Assembly (NCBI GenBank): GCA_026126105.1
Contig: JAHCJV010000043.1
Span: forward strand, 1 to 47,572
Length of the DNA stretch: 47,572 nucleotides
Direction of reading: 5' to 3'
Source: Enhydrobacter sp.
GTDB taxonomy: Bacteria; Pseudomonadota; Alphaproteobacteria; Reyranellales; Reyranellaceae
Each line of letters opens with the position of its first letter. Within the stretch, counting starts at the first letter, position 1. Below, piece after piece: positions 32,584 through 40,927 of the stretch. The translations under genes were made by a program, and so were the position numbers. A model generated the notes under the pieces. It searched no databases, had not been told where the DNA came from, and was given only the letters and a program-made list of their open reading frames with translations.

Positions 32584-34323
32584 TCAGCCTTCCATCCGCG
32601 TAAGCGCCCATTTGACGGCTGCGCCTTCGGGAGGGACCTGGCCCACGAGCACGATCTGCTCTGTGCGTCGCAGGCGGCCTTCCTCGCCGAGATAGATGCT
32701 CTCCGCGAGACCGATGCCTGCGCCGCTCGCGCGCAGGCGCCAGCCGCGGCCGCTCGGCAGCCGCATCAGCACGGCCTGTCCGCTCTGCGCGAGCGTCGCC
32801 TTGACGGAAGGATGAAGGTGGAATCTCAGGATGAAACGACGGTCTGGCACCGTCACCGGGCGGCCGTCGGGGCCTCCGAACATGTCCTCGCCGCGCAGGT
32901 CGCCCCCGTCGGCCGAGAGCCAGAGGCGGCGGCGATGGATGATGCCGTAGAGCGAGCGGTAGCCATCATGGCTCATGTCGAGCCACTGCGAGCCCTGGTC
33001 GTCGGCGCGATCGACCAGCACGTTGCCGGCGCGGTATTCGAGCGACCCATGATCAGTGATCTCGGTCGAGTTCGTATCGTCGACCACGGCGGTGGAATGC
33101 GCTGCGGTGAAGCGCATGAAGTGGCGCCATTCGCGCGGGGCGCCGGGATGGGTGCCGCAATTCACGATCAGGCGCTCGTGCGCGGCGCTCATCTCGAATG
33201 AGAGTGTGCCGGCATGCGCGGTTCCATCCATGCCGCGGCCGGGCGGGCTGCCGGCGTCGACAATCACCAGCGACGTGCCGGCGGTCATCCGCTGAAAGCC
33301 GCTAGCCAGAGCCATGGTCGGCGCCGCCTCGCTGGAGCCTGAGCGCGCCAGGACCAGGTCCATCAGGCTGCGCTCTCCCTCCCAACTGCCGTTGAAGAGC
33401 GCAAGACCCCCGTCGCCATGGCGAAAGAAGCGGACCATCGGCGCCATGCGGTCGACCGCCGCAATCAATTCGGCCGGCGCGCGTCGCTCCGCCGATCCCA
33501 GCGCCGCACGGACATCAAGGAGATGCCGCAGCACCGAAAGCTGCAGGTGCGGGGCGCGCTCGGCCACCATGCCGTCATGGCCGACGTAGCGCTTCACGAA
33601 CTTTGCCAACCGGGCAAGATTGTACTCGAGACTCTTCTCGAAACGCTTGCCATCGCGCACGAAGGCGAGATCTGCGAAGATCAGCGCCTTCAGCACCGCC
33701 ACGGCTTCGTGACCAATCATCCCGGTACGCGCGGTGCGGCGGAGATGCGCACGCTGGCGCCCGACGGCAAGGACGAAACGCGCCGGGAAACCGGGATCGG
33801 CGGCGGCGGCAAGCCAGTCGTAGTGACGAATCCAGGCGACGATCCGGTTGGCCAGCACCTCGCGCTTCCAGCTGAGCGGCGACCAGCGCCATTCGCGCTC
33901 GCTCCAATCGTCGACCAGTTGCACCGCCAGGGCGCCGGCAGAGGGATCCCCGCAGTCGCGCAAGTCACGCAGCCAGCCAAAGCCATTCAGGGCATCCAGC
34001 CAAAGTGCGCCGGCGCTCGCCCGCCGCCACGGCGGGTCCTCGCTTTGCGGCAGGACGGATCCGATCAGCCCGTGTGCCATTAGTTCGCCGGCGACGAGGC
34101 GCATGCCGACCACGGCATCGCCGGGCCACGAATCGGGCGCCACGGCAAAGAACGTGCGTGGACTGCGCCGGCCCAATGTAAGGGAATAGAGTCCCGAACC
34201 GAGCAGCCAGCCGCCGAACGGCAGCCGCTCGGGCCGAACCGGCTGCGCCGACGAGGAACGGATGGGGCGGGACCCGGCGACCATGGGCTCACCGGATCGT
34301 CTTGCGTCAGCAACCAGGGTCAT
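32584..34323 (-). CDS. Heparinase II/III-family protein
   Basis: About 579 residues from the ATG at 34323; a TTG at 34380 would add 19 residues. The N-terminal half is alpha-helical (WRWSPLSWKREVLANRIVAW, then a toroid-like region), and the C-terminal half is beta-rich with MSAAHERLIVNCGTHPG and MRFTAAHSTAVVDDTNSTEI. These are the usual landmarks of this alphaproteobacterial family. RFHLHPSVKATL also matches. The fold is that of polysaccharide lyases, but the bacterial housekeeping members have no proven substrate; a role in envelope polysaccharide turnover is inference. No signal peptide is evident. It is divergent from hsp20. Confidence 0.88.
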   Translation of the reverse strand: MTLVADARRSGEPMVAGSRPIRSSSAQPVRPERLPFGGWLLGSGLYSLTLGRRSPRTFFAVAPDSWPGDAVVGMRLVAGELMAHGLIGSVLPQSEDPPWRRASAGALWLDALNGFGWLRDLRDCGDPSAGALAVQLVDDWSEREWRWSPLSWKREVLANRIVAWIRHYDWLAAAADPGFPARFVLAVGRQRAHLRRTARTGMIGHEAVAVLKALIFADLAFVRDGKRFEKSLEYNLARLAKFVKRYVGHDGMVAERAPHLQLSVLRHLLDVRAALGSAERRAPAELIAAVDRMAPMVRFFRHGDGGLALFNGSWEGERSLMDLVLARSGSSEAAPTMALASGFQRMTAGTSLVIVDAGSPPGRGMDGTAHAGTLSFEMSAAHERLIVNCGTHPGAPREWRHFMRFTAAHSTAVVDDTNSTEITDHGSLEYRAGNVLVDRADDQGSQWLDMSHDGYRSLYGIIHRRRLWLSADGGDLRGEDMFGGPDGRPVTVPDRRFILRFHLHPSVKATLAQSGQAVLMRLPSGRGWRLRASGAGIGLAESIYLGEEGRLRRTEQIVLVGQVPPEGAAVKWALTRMEG

Positions 34324-34418
34324 TCTTCTTCTGGCTTCTTGGTCCTGCGCGGTTGGCGCGGGACTCTTGAGGGTTGCCAAGTCTAGCGCAGTCTGCGGCC
34401 TCTGGCGATGCCCACGAA

Positions 34419-34508
34419 CCCCTTGAATGGTCCGTGCGAGACCCCAAATTGGCTCGAAGGGGACGCCTTACCGGGTCTCCTGGCACTCGCTCTTCGGAGG
34501 AGGGTTAG
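34419..34508 (+). promoter_or_regulatory. ROSE-type RNA thermometer in the hsp20 leader
   Basis: The last hairpin, 34486-34502, is CUCGCUC-UUCG-GAGGAG. Three base pairs close a UUCG loop, a single G (34489) is bulged, and three more pairs follow, masking the ribosome site GGAGGAGG (34496-34503) ahead of the ATG at 34509. The UCGCU opposite GGA with an unpaired G is the hallmark of ROSE elements, which melt on heat shock. An upstream stem can form between CCCCTT (34419-34424) with CGAG (34437-34440) and CTCGAAGGGG (34453-34462). Confidence 0.85.
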
Positions 34509-34970
34509 ATGAGTCGCGTTTCGATGTTCAGTTCGCCTTTGTTGCTTGGTTTCGACCAGTTGGAGCGCACGCTCGAGCGGCTGGCGAAGAATGCCGAGGG
34601 CTATCCTCCCTATAACATCGAACGAGTTGGTGACAACGGATTGCGGATCACGCTCGCCGTGGCCGGTTTTACCTGCGACGACCTCGTGATCGAGCTGGTC
34701 GAGAACCAGTTGTCGGTAAGAGGCAAGCAGGTCGACGACACTGATCGTGTCTATCTTCACCGTGGGATCGCCGCCCGGCAGTTTCAACGAGCTTTCATGC
34801 TTGCTGACGGAATCGAGGTGATCGGGGCACAACTCGACAACGGTCTGCTTTCCATTGATCTCGCGCGACCCCGGGCCGAACCGCGCATCAGGACAATCCG
34901 CATCGACTCCGGCAAGCAGACCGGTGTGGAAAATACGATCGACATCACAGCGCGCCGCAGTTCGCGTTGA
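34509..34970 (+). CDS. Small heat-shock protein (Hsp20/IbpA family)
   Basis: 153 residues. The N-terminal part FSSPLLLGFDQLERTLERLA with PPYNIERVGDNGLRITLAVA is typical of alphaproteobacterial class A Hsp20. The alpha-crystallin domain ends with the signature AQLDNGLLSIDLARP, and the C-terminal tail is charged. Such proteins form oligomers that hold unfolding proteins for refolding by DnaK and ClpB. Expression is probably temperature-controlled at translation by the ROSE-like leader. A DUF1150 gene follows after 20 bases, the usual partner in this bacterial class. Confidence 0.96.
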   Translation: MSRVSMFSSPLLLGFDQLERTLERLAKNAEGYPPYNIERVGDNGLRITLAVAGFTCDDLVIELVENQLSVRGKQVDDTDRVYLHRGIAARQFQRAFMLADGIEVIGAQLDNGLLSIDLARPRAEPRIRTIRIDSGKQTGVENTIDITARRSSR

Positions 34971-34990
34971 ATGCTGCGAAGGAGGTAGCC

Positions 34991-35221
34991 ATGGAAAACA
35001 ATCAGCCGACCACCCCGGTCTTCACGCCACTCGCGGAAGACGCGTTCCTGAGTCTCGGCACGCACCAGATCGCGTATATCAAGGCGGTCGATCTACCTGA
35101 CGGCGCGCATGCGGTTGCGATCTTCTCGGCCGACGGCAAGCCGATGGCTGCTGCGCCCAGCATGGAAATTGCCCAAGCGTTGCTACGCCAGCACGACCTC
35201 GAACCGGCCCTCGTCCACTAA
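34991..35221 (+). CDS. DUF1150-family small protein
   Basis: 76 residues. It is recognised by FTPLAEDAFLSLGTHQIAYI, DGAHAVAIFSADGKPMAAAP and the end ALLRQHDLEPALVH, standard for DUF1150. A textbook ribosome site AAGGAGGT (34979-34986) precedes the ATG. The function is unknown, but the gene is regularly paired with hsp20 in alphaproteobacteria, so co-regulation by heat is likely. It converges with ptsN across 16 bases. Confidence 0.93.
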   Translation: MENNQPTTPVFTPLAEDAFLSLGTHQIAYIKAVDLPDGAHAVAIFSADGKPMAAAPSMEIAQALLRQHDLEPALVH

Positions 35222-35237
35222 AGGGATGCAGATTGGC

Positions 35238-35708
35238 CTAAGCGGCGCTCTGCGCCGGGACGGTCTCGACCAGCAGGGCGTAGAGCGCGTCGGCGCTCTC
35301 GGTGGCACGCAGCTTTTCCACCAGAGCCCGGTCGCGAAGCAGCCGCGACACGCGGGCCAACGCCTTGAGGTGATCGGCGCCAGCGCCTTCCGGCGCCAAC
35401 AAAAGGAAAACAGTGTCGACGGGACGCTCGTCGATCGAATCGAAATCGACGGGATGCCCCAGTCGCGCGAACAGACCCACCGGCTTGGGGAGCGCCGCCA
35501 TGCGGCCATGCGGAATCGCAATGCCGCCGCCGATCCCGGTCGAGCCGAGGCGTTCGCGCTCCAGCAGCCGGTCGAAAAGGCGACGTTCATCGAGATTGAA
35601 AAGACTGGCGGCCTTGCTGGCGAGCTCGGTCAGCAGAGCCTTCTTGCCGGTCGCCTTCACGCAGGCCAGCACAGCGTCTGGACTGGTTAGCAAATCAGCA
35701 ATTTCCAC
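35238..35708 (-). CDS. ptsN: PTS IIA-like nitrogen-regulatory protein PtsN
   Basis: 156 residues. The phosphorylated histidine is His67 in GGGIAIPHGRM. The surrounding DRLLERERLGSTGIGGGIAI and VFLLLAPEGAGADHLKALAR are characteristic of EIIA-Ntr. The protein receives phosphate from the PtsP-NPr chain and regulates potassium and nitrogen/carbon balance by binding partner proteins. The start codon is GTG. The gene lies 114 bases downstream of rpoN in the same direction, as is common, but the usual hpf gene between them is absent. Confidence 0.95.
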   Translation of the reverse strand: MEIADLLTSPDAVLACVKATGKKALLTELASKAASLFNLDERRLFDRLLERERLGSTGIGGGIAIPHGRMAALPKPVGLFARLGHPVDFDSIDERPVDTVFLLLAPEGAGADHLKALARVSRLLRDRALVEKLRATESADALYALLVETVPAQSAA

Positions 35709-35822
35709 TTTATCACCAACGAGTTAGCAGTTCCAGACCGCTCGGGCCGGCCAGCGCGAAGTCGCCCCTATAGGCGCGCCGTTGGGAACGGTCAAGGCCA
35801 CCGCTTGGTTGCCTCGCAAGCG

Positions 35823-37358
35823 TTAGTCGCCCGGCCCCGACAGAGCCTGGGCTGCTATCGCGGCGGAGATTGGTGCCGTCGCTTGCGCTCGGCTCATGCC
35901 CAGCCGTCCCAGGCGCCGGCGCTCGGCCGATGAGGGGATACGCATTGCCTCCCGGTACTTGGCCACGGTGCGCCGCGCTATTTCGATCCCTTCGCCCTTG
36001 AGCAGGTCGACGATCCGATCGTCGCTCAGCGGCTGCGCGCAATTCTCGCCGCCGACCAGCAGCCGAATGCGCGAACGCACCGACTCGGACGACACGACGA
36101 CGCCTGGCGTCCGCGCCGGCAGCGCCGAGGTGAAGAAATACTTGAGTTCGAAGATGCCGCGCGGCGTGGCGATATACTTGTTCGAGGTGACGCGGCTCAC
36201 GGTGCTCTCATGCAGCTCGGTCGCAATCGCGATATCGCGCAGCACCAGCGGACGCAGAGCGCTCACGCCGTAGCGGAAGAAACCGTCCTGCTGGCGCACG
36301 ATCTCGCGCGCCACCTTGAGGATCGTCGTGGCGCGTTGCTCCAGAGTCTTGACCAGCCAGTTGGCTGACTGGAAGCGCTCGGCAACGAAATCGCGGTCGG
36401 ACTTGGCGCGCGCACCCTTCATCAGGGTCGCGTGGTAGTTGCGATCGACCAGCACCTTGGGTAACGCATCGGTGTTGAGCTCGATGTGCCAGCCGTCCTC
36501 ACCGCTTTCAGGGTCCTTGGCCGCCGTCAGGAAGAGATCGGGCTGAACCGGCTGGATCGGCTCGAAATCGAATTTCTGACCGGGCCGCGGATCGAGCGTG
36601 CGCAACTCCGCGAGCATCTCGCGCAGATCCTCGTCGTCTACGGCGCAACGACGGCGAAGCTGGCCCAACTCACCGGCTGCCACGAGATCGAGATTGTCGA
36701 GCAGCGCCTTCATCGCCGGATCGAGGCGGTCGCGTTCGGCGAGCTGTGCGCCGAGGCATTCCGCCAAGCTGCGCGCGAACAGGCCGGCAGGCTCGATCTG
36801 GCGCAGCCGCGCCCACACCCGCTCCACACTGTCCAGGGTGGCATCGACAGACTGCGCGACCACCGACGCCTCCAGGCGGCAGTACCCCGCCTCGTCGAGC
36901 CCCTCAGCGAGCTTCAGGGCCAGCCGACGATCGCCGATGTCGCTGAAGACGATCTCGATCTGCTCGAGCACATGTGAGGCCAGCGACTGCTTGCGATCGG
37001 CAACGAAATCCAGCGCATCGGGCGCATCCTCGCGGGCGCCCTTGGCGCCGGCGCCATCACCGCCGCGATCGGCAAACTCGCGACTCCAGCGATCGTCTGC
37101 CTCGGCGAGCGCAGGCGCCGCAGCGGCGAGCGCCTCGGCGGTGTCGGTCGGTGCTTCGGCAACAGGCGATTCGCGCTCTGCAATCGGACCGTCATCGGAG
37201 GAGGTTTCTTGCAGGAGGGGATTTCTTTCGAGTTCGTGCTGGATGAAGGTCGCGAGCTCCAGATGCGAGAATTGCAGCAGCTTGATCGCCTGCTGGAGCT
37301 GCGGTGTCATCGCCAGTGTCTGGCGCGATGCCAGAATGAGACTCGGTCCGATACGCAT
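35823..37358 (-). CDS. rpoN: RNA polymerase sigma-54 factor RpoN
   Basis: 511 residues with all three regions. The glutamine-rich N-terminal activator region is SLILASRQTLAMTPQLQQAI, followed by LLQFSHLELATFIQHELERN. The core-binding and helix-turn-helix regions include VRQQDGFFRYGVSALRPLVL and VSRVTSNKYIATPRGIFELK. The RpoN box ARRTVAKYRE is at residues 461-470. Sigma-54 directs RNA polymerase to -24/-12 promoters under activators such as NtrC. A C-terminal tail of about 41 residues after the box is longer than usual. rnd lies 78 bases upstream; the lptCAB genes often found there are missing. Confidence 0.97.
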   Translation of the reverse strand: MRIGPSLILASRQTLAMTPQLQQAIKLLQFSHLELATFIQHELERNPLLQETSSDDGPIAERESPVAEAPTDTAEALAAAAPALAEADDRWSREFADRGGDGAGAKGAREDAPDALDFVADRKQSLASHVLEQIEIVFSDIGDRRLALKLAEGLDEAGYCRLEASVVAQSVDATLDSVERVWARLRQIEPAGLFARSLAECLGAQLAERDRLDPAMKALLDNLDLVAAGELGQLRRRCAVDDEDLREMLAELRTLDPRPGQKFDFEPIQPVQPDLFLTAAKDPESGEDGWHIELNTDALPKVLVDRNYHATLMKGARAKSDRDFVAERFQSANWLVKTLEQRATTILKVAREIVRQQDGFFRYGVSALRPLVLRDIAIATELHESTVSRVTSNKYIATPRGIFELKYFFTSALPARTPGVVVSSESVRSRIRLLVGGENCAQPLSDDRIVDLLKGEGIEIARRTVAKYREAMRIPSSAERRRLGRLGMSRAQATAPISAAIAAQALSGPGD

Positions 37359-37436
37359 GTACCCCCACCTCGAAGGTCGTCAAGAACCCTCTACCAGGAG
37401 CCATCATGCAAGATTCATGCCAAACTGTAAACGCCG

Positions 37437-38048
37437 CTAGTGAGCGAAGATATCCGTGTCCGGCCAGCCCGCGATATCAAGTCTCGCCCGGGTCGGGAGG
37501 AAGGAAAACGCCGCCTGGGCCAACTCGGTCCGGCCTTCGCGGACCAGCATGGCGTCGAGCTTGGCCTTGAGTGCATGGAGGTGCAGAACATCCGATGCGG
37601 CGTAGGCCATCTGCTCGTCGGTCAGCGTCTCCGCGCCCCAGTCCGAAGTTTGCTGCTGCTTGGAGAGGTCGACACCCAACAGGTCCCGGCAGAGGTCCTT
37701 GAGGCCGAAGCGGTCGGTGTATGTCCGGACGAGCTTGGCGGCAATCTTGGTGCAATAGACCGGCTCGCAGAGCACCCCCAGGGCATGTTCGAGCACAGCG
37801 ATGTCGAAGCGGCCGAAGTGGAACAGCTTCAGGACGTTGGGATCGGCCAGCAGGGCCGACAGCCGGGGCGCGTGATACCGGCCTCGCGGCATCTGCACCA
37901 GATGGGCGTTCCCGTCGCCGCCCGAGAGCTGCACCAAGCAGAGCCGGTCGCGATGGGGATTCAATCCCATCGTCTCGGTGTCGATGGCGACCGATGAGCC
38001 GAACGAGACGTCGGCAGGCAAGTCGCCGCGATGAAGCTTGATCACCAT
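37437..38048 (-). CDS. rnd: Ribonuclease D-type 3'-5' exonuclease (short form)
   Basis: 203 residues from the ATG at 38048. The DEDD exonuclease motifs are present: VAIDTETMGLN (Asp23, Glu25), LKLFHFGRFDIAVLEHAL and YAASDVLHLHALKAKLD. The C-terminal HRDC domains of full-length RNase D are absent, as in the usual short alphaproteobacterial proteins. The enzyme trims 3' ends of tRNA and other structured RNAs. A tRNA-Leu gene ends 24 bases upstream on the same strand, so the gene may be read from the tRNA promoter. An extension of the frame into the tRNA is rejected. Confidence 0.93.
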   Translation of the reverse strand: MVIKLHRGDLPADVSFGSSVAIDTETMGLNPHRDRLCLVQLSGGDGNAHLVQMPRGRYHAPRLSALLADPNVLKLFHFGRFDIAVLEHALGVLCEPVYCTKIAAKLVRTYTDRFGLKDLCRDLLGVDLSKQQQTSDWGAETLTDEQMAYAASDVLHLHALKAKLDAMLVREGRTELAQAAFSFLPTRARLDIAGWPDTDIFAH

Positions 38049-38072
38049 TGTCGGATGCCTCTCAGCCTCGCA

Positions 38073-38157
<85 letters not shown>

Positions 38158-38267
38158 ACGGCATGCGGGCTAGAGGGGCGTGAACTAAAGCCCGCTTCGC
38201 TCGATGTCAACCGCTGCGCCGGCTTCGACATACTTGCACGGTCATGGCGTTGGGCTATAGGCAAGGC

Positions 38268-39233
38268 ATGAGCATCACGCAGGTCACGGTATTCGGCGGC
38301 AGCGGCTTTGTCGGCCGCGCAATAGTGCGGGCGCTCGCCCGGCAGGGTTATCTGGTGCGGGTGGCGTCCCGTCGTGTCGGCCTCGCCGAGCCGGTGAAGA
38401 CCTCGGGGGATGTGGGTCAGGTAATGCTGATGCAGGCCAACCTGCGCCATCCCGACTCGGTGGCCCGTGCGGTCTCCGGGAGCCAGGCGGTTGTCAATGC
38501 CGCCGGCATATTTGTGCAACGGGGCCGCCAGAGCTACGAGGCGGTCCACGCCAATGGCGCCCGCGCGATCGCCGAAGCTGCCCGGGCTGCCGGAGCGCAG
38601 CGCCTGATCCATGTCTCCGGCATCGGTGCCGACAATCGCAGTTCCTCAAACGCATTCCTCAGGTCCAAGGTCTCGGCCGAGGATGCGGTGATCAGTGGCT
38701 TCAACAGTGCCACCATCCTGCGCCCGAGCGTCGTGTTCGGCCCCGAGGACGCTCTCTTCAACCGCATGGCCGCGATCGCCGCCAAGGCGCCGTTCGTACC
38801 CGTGGTCGGCGACGGGTCGGCCCGGGTCCAGCCTGTGTTCGTCGGCGACGTCGGCAAGGCCGCCGTCGCGGCACTGGGGCGGCCCGACACCGCCAGGAGC
38901 GTGTTCGAGTTGGGCGGCCCACGGGTCTATAGCTACCGCGATCTCGCCGCCCTGGTTCTGACCGAGATCGACCGCCGCAAGCCGATCGTCGGCGTGCCGG
39001 TTGGCGTCATGAAGCTTGCCGGCTTCTTCGCGCAGCAGATCGCGCGGGTCGGGCTCGTTCCGCCGATCACGGCCGATCAGGTCGAGCTGATGCGGCACGA
39101 CAACATCGTGCGGCCCGGCGCCCAGTCGCTGGCGACGCTCGGGATCCATCCGACGGCGGCGGAAGCCATCCTGCCGACCTACCTCGACCGTTTCCGGATC
39201 GGCGGCCGCTACAATCAACACGCACCAGCCTGA
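38268..39233 (+). CDS. NDUFA9-like NAD(P)-binding protein (complex I-associated SDR family)
   Basis: 321 residues of the extended/atypical short-chain dehydrogenase type. The nucleotide site is VTVFGGSGFVGRAIVRALAR (residues 6-25). VVNAAGIFVQRGRQSYEAVH, LIHVSGIGADNRSSSNAFLR and KVSAEDAVI-x-G-F-N-S-ATILRPSVVFGP follow the pattern of the complex I 39-kDa/NDUFA9-like proteins of alphaproteobacteria. VQPVFVGDVGKAAVAAL is also typical. These proteins bind NADPH tightly; in mitochondria the homologue stabilises complex I, while the bacterial role is less clear. The ATG at 38268 is preferred on family alignment. Upstream, 110 bases separate it from the divergent tRNA-Leu gene. Confidence 0.9.
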   Translation: MSITQVTVFGGSGFVGRAIVRALARQGYLVRVASRRVGLAEPVKTSGDVGQVMLMQANLRHPDSVARAVSGSQAVVNAAGIFVQRGRQSYEAVHANGARAIAEAARAAGAQRLIHVSGIGADNRSSSNAFLRSKVSAEDAVISGFNSATILRPSVVFGPEDALFNRMAAIAAKAPFVPVVGDGSARVQPVFVGDVGKAAVAALGRPDTARSVFELGGPRVYSYRDLAALVLTEIDRRKPIVGVPVGVMKLAGFFAQQIARVGLVPPITADQVELMRHDNIVRPGAQSLATLGIHPTAAEAILPTYLDRFRIGGRYNQHAPA

Positions 39234-39483
39234 GCCCGGCGCTATGCCAGTTCTCTCAGCCATCAATTGCGCCTTGGGATTATAATCCTATTTCGGGACT
39301 ATAATGGGTCAGAACGCCATTCCCAGTTTTGCTAATTTTACCTAGGACGCGCATCACGGCGGTTTTTAGGTCAATAATATTGACTATCGTGCGCCGACAT
39401 GATCTAAGCCCATACGTTGGCAACATCGGCGCAGTCGGCGCGCTTATTGCGTAATTAAGTTTCCAGTCATGAGGGGACTCTGC
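39234..39483 (+). promoter_or_regulatory. AT-rich leader of gltD with operator-like palindromes
   Basis: This gap is clearly richer in A and T than its surroundings. It holds GGGATTATAAT (39276-39286, inside the palindrome GGATTATAATCC) and GGGACTATAAT (39295-39305), either of which could supply a -10 box. A 15-base palindrome GTCAATA-A-TATTGAC lies at 39370-39384 and looks like a regulator site. No sigma-54 -24/-12 pair was found. A GAGGGGA ribosome site precedes gltD. Confidence 0.55.
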
Positions 39484-40923
39484 ATGGCCGAAAGGATGCT
39501 GAAGTTCGTCGGAACGCCGCAGGTCATGCCCGAGAAGCGTCCAGCGGCAGAGCGCCGGCGCGACTTCCAGGAGATCTATGCCGCTTATGCCCGGGAGAAA
39601 GCGGGGGAACAGGCGGCGCGCTGCTCGCAATGCGGCGTGCCCTTCTGTCAGGTCCATTGTCCTCTGCACAACAATATCCCCGACTGGCTGAAGCTCACCG
39701 CCGAGGGACGGCTGGATGAGGCCTACGAACTTTCGTCCGCAACCAACAATTTTCCTGAGATCTGCGGCCGGATCTGCCCTCAGGACCGGCTGTGCGAGGG
39801 CAACTGCGTCATCGAGAAAGGCTTCGAATCCGTCACGATCGGCTCGGTCGAGAAGTTCATCACCGACACCGCCTGGGAAAAGGGCTGGGTTAAGCCGATC
39901 CAACCGCGTCGGGAGCGCGCGCAAAGCGTTGGCATCGTCGGCGCCGGACCGGGTGGACTTGCAGCAGCCGAGCAGTTGCGACGCAAGGGCTACCAAGTCG
40001 CGGTCTACGATCGCTACGACCGGGTCGGCGGCCTGATGATCTACGGCATCCCCAACTTCAAGCTCGAGAAGGAGATCGTACAGCGGCGCGAGAGGCTGCT
40101 GCGCGATTCAAGCGTGGCCTTCAATCTCAATTGCGAGGTCGGGCGCGACATCAGCCTGGCCGATTTGCGCAATCGGCACGACGCCGTGCTGATCGCGACC
40201 GGCGTCTACAAGGCGCGGGACATCGCCGCCCCCGGCGTCGGCCTGCCCGGTATCGCCCGGGCGCTCGACTATCTCACCGCATCGAACCGTGAGGGGTTGG
40301 GCGACAAGGTGCCCGACTTCGAGTCGGGTCTGCTGAACGCCAAAGGCAAGAACGTGGTCGTGATCGGCGGTGGCGACACTGCGATGGACTGCGTGCGCAC
40401 GGCGGTGCGCCAAGGCGCCAACTCGGTGAAGTGCCTCTATCGCCGCGATCGGGCCAACATGCCTGGGTCGCAGCGCGAGGTGAAGCACGCCGAGGAAGAG
40501 GGCGTCGAGTTCGTCTGGTTGAGCGCGCCACAGGCGTTCCTCGGCAAAGACACGGTCAGCCATGTCCGTTCGGTGCGCATTCATCTCGGCATGCCCGACG
40601 CCTCGGGCCGCCAGATGCCGCAGGAGATCCCCAACAGCCACGTCAACATCGACGCGGACCTGGTGCTGAAGGCTCTGGGCTTCGACCCCGAGGACCTGCC
40701 CGCGCAATTCGCGGCGCCCGATCTCGACGTAACCGGCTGGGGCACGCTCAAGATCGACTGGCGCAGCATGATGACCAGCCTCGACGGCGTATTCGCCGCC
40801 GGCGACATCGTGCGCGGTGCTTCCCTGGTGGTGTGGGCAGTGCGCGACGGCCGCGATGCCGCCGAGCGGATCCATTCCTACCTCACCGCCAAGGAACAGG
40901 CGCTGCGGGTCGCAGCGGAGTGA
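39484..40923 (+). CDS. gltD: Glutamate synthase [NADPH] small (beta) subunit
   Basis: 479 residues from the ATG at 39484; an ATG at 39469 is in frame but overlaps the ribosome site. The N-terminal iron-sulfur cysteines are complete: ARCSQCGVPFCQVHCPLHNN and EICGRICPQDRLCEGNC. FAD binds at VGIVGAGPGGLAAAEQLRRK and NADPH at VVVIGGGDTAMDCVRTAVRQ. The subunit takes electrons from NADPH and passes them through FAD and 4Fe-4S clusters to the large subunit for glutamate formation from glutamine and 2-oxoglutarate. Unusually, two small genes lie between it and gltB. Confidence 0.96.
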   Translation: MAERMLKFVGTPQVMPEKRPAAERRRDFQEIYAAYAREKAGEQAARCSQCGVPFCQVHCPLHNNIPDWLKLTAEGRLDEAYELSSATNNFPEICGRICPQDRLCEGNCVIEKGFESVTIGSVEKFITDTAWEKGWVKPIQPRRERAQSVGIVGAGPGGLAAAEQLRRKGYQVAVYDRYDRVGGLMIYGIPNFKLEKEIVQRRERLLRDSSVAFNLNCEVGRDISLADLRNRHDAVLIATGVYKARDIAAPGVGLPGIARALDYLTASNREGLGDKVPDFESGLLNAKGKNVVVIGGGDTAMDCVRTAVRQGANSVKCLYRRDRANMPGSQREVKHAEEEGVEFVWLSAPQAFLGKDTVSHVRSVRIHLGMPDASGRQMPQEIPNSHVNIDADLVLKALGFDPEDLPAQFAAPDLDVTGWGTLKIDWRSMMTSLDGVFAAGDIVRGASLVVWAVRDGRDAAERIHSYLTAKEQALRVAAE

Positions 40924-40927
40924 CACG

